A stretch of 64,000 bases of DNA from Bacteroidota bacterium (GTDB taxonomy: Bacteria; Bacteroidota; Bacteroidia; Bacteroidales; NBLH01). How positions within the stretch are numbered: the stretch's first letter is position 1; each line of letters opens with the position of its first letter. This document shows positions 62,136 through 64,000 of the stretch, one piece after another. The stretch spans positions 1-64,000 of the forward strand of contig JANYKN010000034.1 in NCBI GenBank assembly GCA_025361565.1, written 5' to 3'. The notes under the pieces were generated by a model that was not told the DNA's origin, ran no database searches, and saw only the letters and a program-made list of their open reading frames with translations. The translations under genes and the position numbers were made by a program.

Positions 62136-62274
62136 CTTAGCAATATATTCTAGATCAAGATTATGCTATTTCTTTTTGAAACGCTTTAAATATATATTTT
62201 GGATTCAAGATTTATTGTGTTTCGTTTTTTTTTCTTATTTTCGAATTTTACTCTGATTTAATCAGAATTTATAA

Positions 62275-62502
62275 ATGATAATTGAAAATAATTTATATTG
62301 TGAAAGCTGTAAAAATAGTTTTGATAAAGAACTAGTCCGTCGCAAATGCTCAAATTGTTTTGCATGTACCGGATGTGAAATTTATTTTTGTCCATTTTGC
62401 AACCGTGCAGTTGTAATTACATTGCCAAAGAAAATGTCTTTAAATAATGATAATTTAAAAGGAGTAAAAAAAATATCACCAGATAACTCCGGGAGATTCT
62501 GA
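62275..62502 (+). CDS. Small Cys-rich zinc-ribbon-like protein
   Basis: CESCKNSF...CSNCFACTGCEIYFCPFCNRAV: multiple CxxC pairs. Confidence 0.65.
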   Translation: MIIENNLYCESCKNSFDKELVRRKCSNCFACTGCEIYFCPFCNRAVVITLPKKMSLNNDNLKGVKKISPDNSGRF

Positions 62503-62543
62503 ATTTCGAAGAATAAAGAAGAATTCATCATGAAATTGGTAAA

Positions 62544-63131
62544 TTAATTTGAGGCAGAGTTAATTAACCTATTATATACTTCAAGGGCAACCCATGCATC
62601 AGTTGCCGCATATTTTAATTGGGCTTCGCTTAGCAAGTCTGCTTCCCAGTTCGATAATCGTTTCGATTTTGAAATCCTCACACCCAATACAATTGCTGAT
62701 AATTTTTGAAGGCTAAAACTTTGAATACCATATTTTTTAACCATTTCCTGTAATTCTACAAATGATTGTGGTTCAAAAGTGCTTTTCCTTTTTAAGGCAT
62801 TCAAATCATCTTTAATAGCCACTCCTATTTTAATTATACTGCTGTCTGATAAGATTCTTCGTATCGCTCCATCCAATTTTATTTTATTTAGCCTAAATAG
62901 AAATGCTTTTTCAGATGAAGCCAGTTGTAAAAGCGCAACCTCGTTTTTTTGGCCTTTTTTAAATGCTGGCTTTGTTTCTGTATCAAATCCAAGAAAAGAT
63001 TGTTGTTTTAGGTAATTAACTGCATTTTCAACTTGTTCTTTGTTTTCAACTACATATATTTCTTTGTCAAAAGAAGTTAGTGGAAGATCTAATATTTCCT
63101 CGGGACTTATACTTTTTTCAAAATCTATCAT
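62544..63131 (-). CDS. 3'-5' exonuclease domain (RNase D/WRN-like) protein
   Basis: FLGFDTETKPAFKKGQKNEVALLQLAS; SKRLSNWEADLLSEAQLKYAATDAWVALEVYNRL. Confidence 0.9.
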   Translation of the reverse strand: MIDFEKSISPEEILDLPLTSFDKEIYVVENKEQVENAVNYLKQQSFLGFDTETKPAFKKGQKNEVALLQLASSEKAFLFRLNKIKLDGAIRRILSDSSIIKIGVAIKDDLNALKRKSTFEPQSFVELQEMVKKYGIQSFSLQKLSAIVLGVRISKSKRLSNWEADLLSEAQLKYAATDAWVALEVYNRLINSASN

Positions 63132-63185
63132 TTGATGTTTATAACTATAATTCGGATAAAGATACTAAATATTTACTCTTTTAAA

Positions 63186-63794
63186 TTATTGATCAAACCT
63201 TTGATTAATTAACCAATTAGATGTGTCAGATTTATTCATAGAATCATAATTCTCATTCGCAGCCAGATTTTCATCTTCAATAGTTTCTGTTCCGTTTATT
63301 ATGGAATGAATGTTTATTAGAATTGCAAGTAACCGTGGACCCCAAATTTTTTCAAAATTTGAAATGCAAACATATAGAGAAGCTAGCAATGCATCAGGAA
63401 CCTCAAATTCATAGATTGAAACAAAATCTTTCAAATCCTGATAAACATCAGCAAGACAATCGGAAAGGCTTTCACTTTCCAGATTATTTGGATCTCCGTT
63501 TTCTGGTAAGATTACTTCTATAAATCTGTCTGATTTTCCAATTTTATTGGCAACTGCAATTTGTATGAGTGACCAGTCTTCTTCTTGTACAAATTTTTCA
63601 ACTTCTTCTTCCTGAGTTTCATCCGGTCTACCTAACATACTGGCTTTTAAATATATTAGTGTCAAGATTTTTTGCGTCTTAGATAAAAAATCAAGCTTTG
63701 TAATTTCCTCTGTATTTTCAACTAATCTGCAATATTCTCTTGCTGAGAGATAAAATTCATTAATTGGATTATTTTTTTGACCTAATTTATTCAT
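63186..63794 (-). CDS. DUF5063-like protein
   Basis: NEFYLSAREYCRLVENTEEITKLDFLSKTQKILTLIYLKASML; next to the exonuclease gene on the same strand. Confidence 0.65.
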   Translation of the reverse strand: MNKLGQKNNPINEFYLSAREYCRLVENTEEITKLDFLSKTQKILTLIYLKASMLGRPDETQEEEVEKFVQEEDWSLIQIAVANKIGKSDRFIEVILPENGDPNNLESESLSDCLADVYQDLKDFVSIYEFEVPDALLASLYVCISNFEKIWGPRLLAILINIHSIINGTETIEDENLAANENYDSMNKSDTSNWLINQRFDQ

Positions 63795-63942
63795 AAATTC
63801 TTGTATGTGTTTTGCTTTATTTTTTAAACTGAAGTTTGCAATTAAAATATTAATCTATTATCAAAAAAGATGGTTGATTTAATTCAATCCGTAAAAAGGT
63901 TTTATTAATATTTTGGTTTTAATGAGCAAAGATATTAAATAT

Positions 63943-64000
63943 TCATATTTTTATTTGTTCCAAAAAGTCATAAATTTTCACCAGTTCGTTAATACCCGAA
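63943..64000 (-). CDS. Possible C-terminal end of a CDS running off the window
   Basis: Minus frame SGINELVKIYDFLEQIKI*; too short to identify. Confidence 0.35.
   Translation of the reverse strand, partial: SGINELVKIYDFLEQIKI

Overview
AT-rich Bacteroidetes-type chromosomal segment, judged from T9SS-like C-termini, TAnnTTTG promoters and SCN-type lipoprotein signals. Main contents: a CBM48/glycogen-synthase pair; a many-PAS histidine kinase with its LuxR-type response regulator, the kinase split by an apparent 1-nt frameshift; an 11-gene complex I operon (nuoABCDHIJKLMN) with no nuoEFG, interrupted between nuoM and nuoN by a four-helix-bundle (S23-like) gene flanked by an exact 18-nt direct repeat; a decayed region carrying a 21-nt-period coiled-coil pseudogene, an OMP-like remnant and CTTCGACT...GCTCAG repeats; an RND efflux pair; an IS110-family element; a secreted WD40-caspase operon; a WG-repeat protein; an ABCG-like transporter; DsbD/TlpA; SerB; one tRNA-Met(CAT); and a 7TM-PAS-SpoIIE phosphatase. 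The strongest candidate for something new is the IS110 element. Its 5' non-coding region (28675-28842) looks like a structured bridge-RNA-type ncRNA. One of its single-stranded segments carries TCTGACAGA, which exactly matches one of two CTGTCAG/CTGACAG palindromes flanking the element. All calls come from reading the sequence and supplied ORFs; no database searches or folding programs were run.
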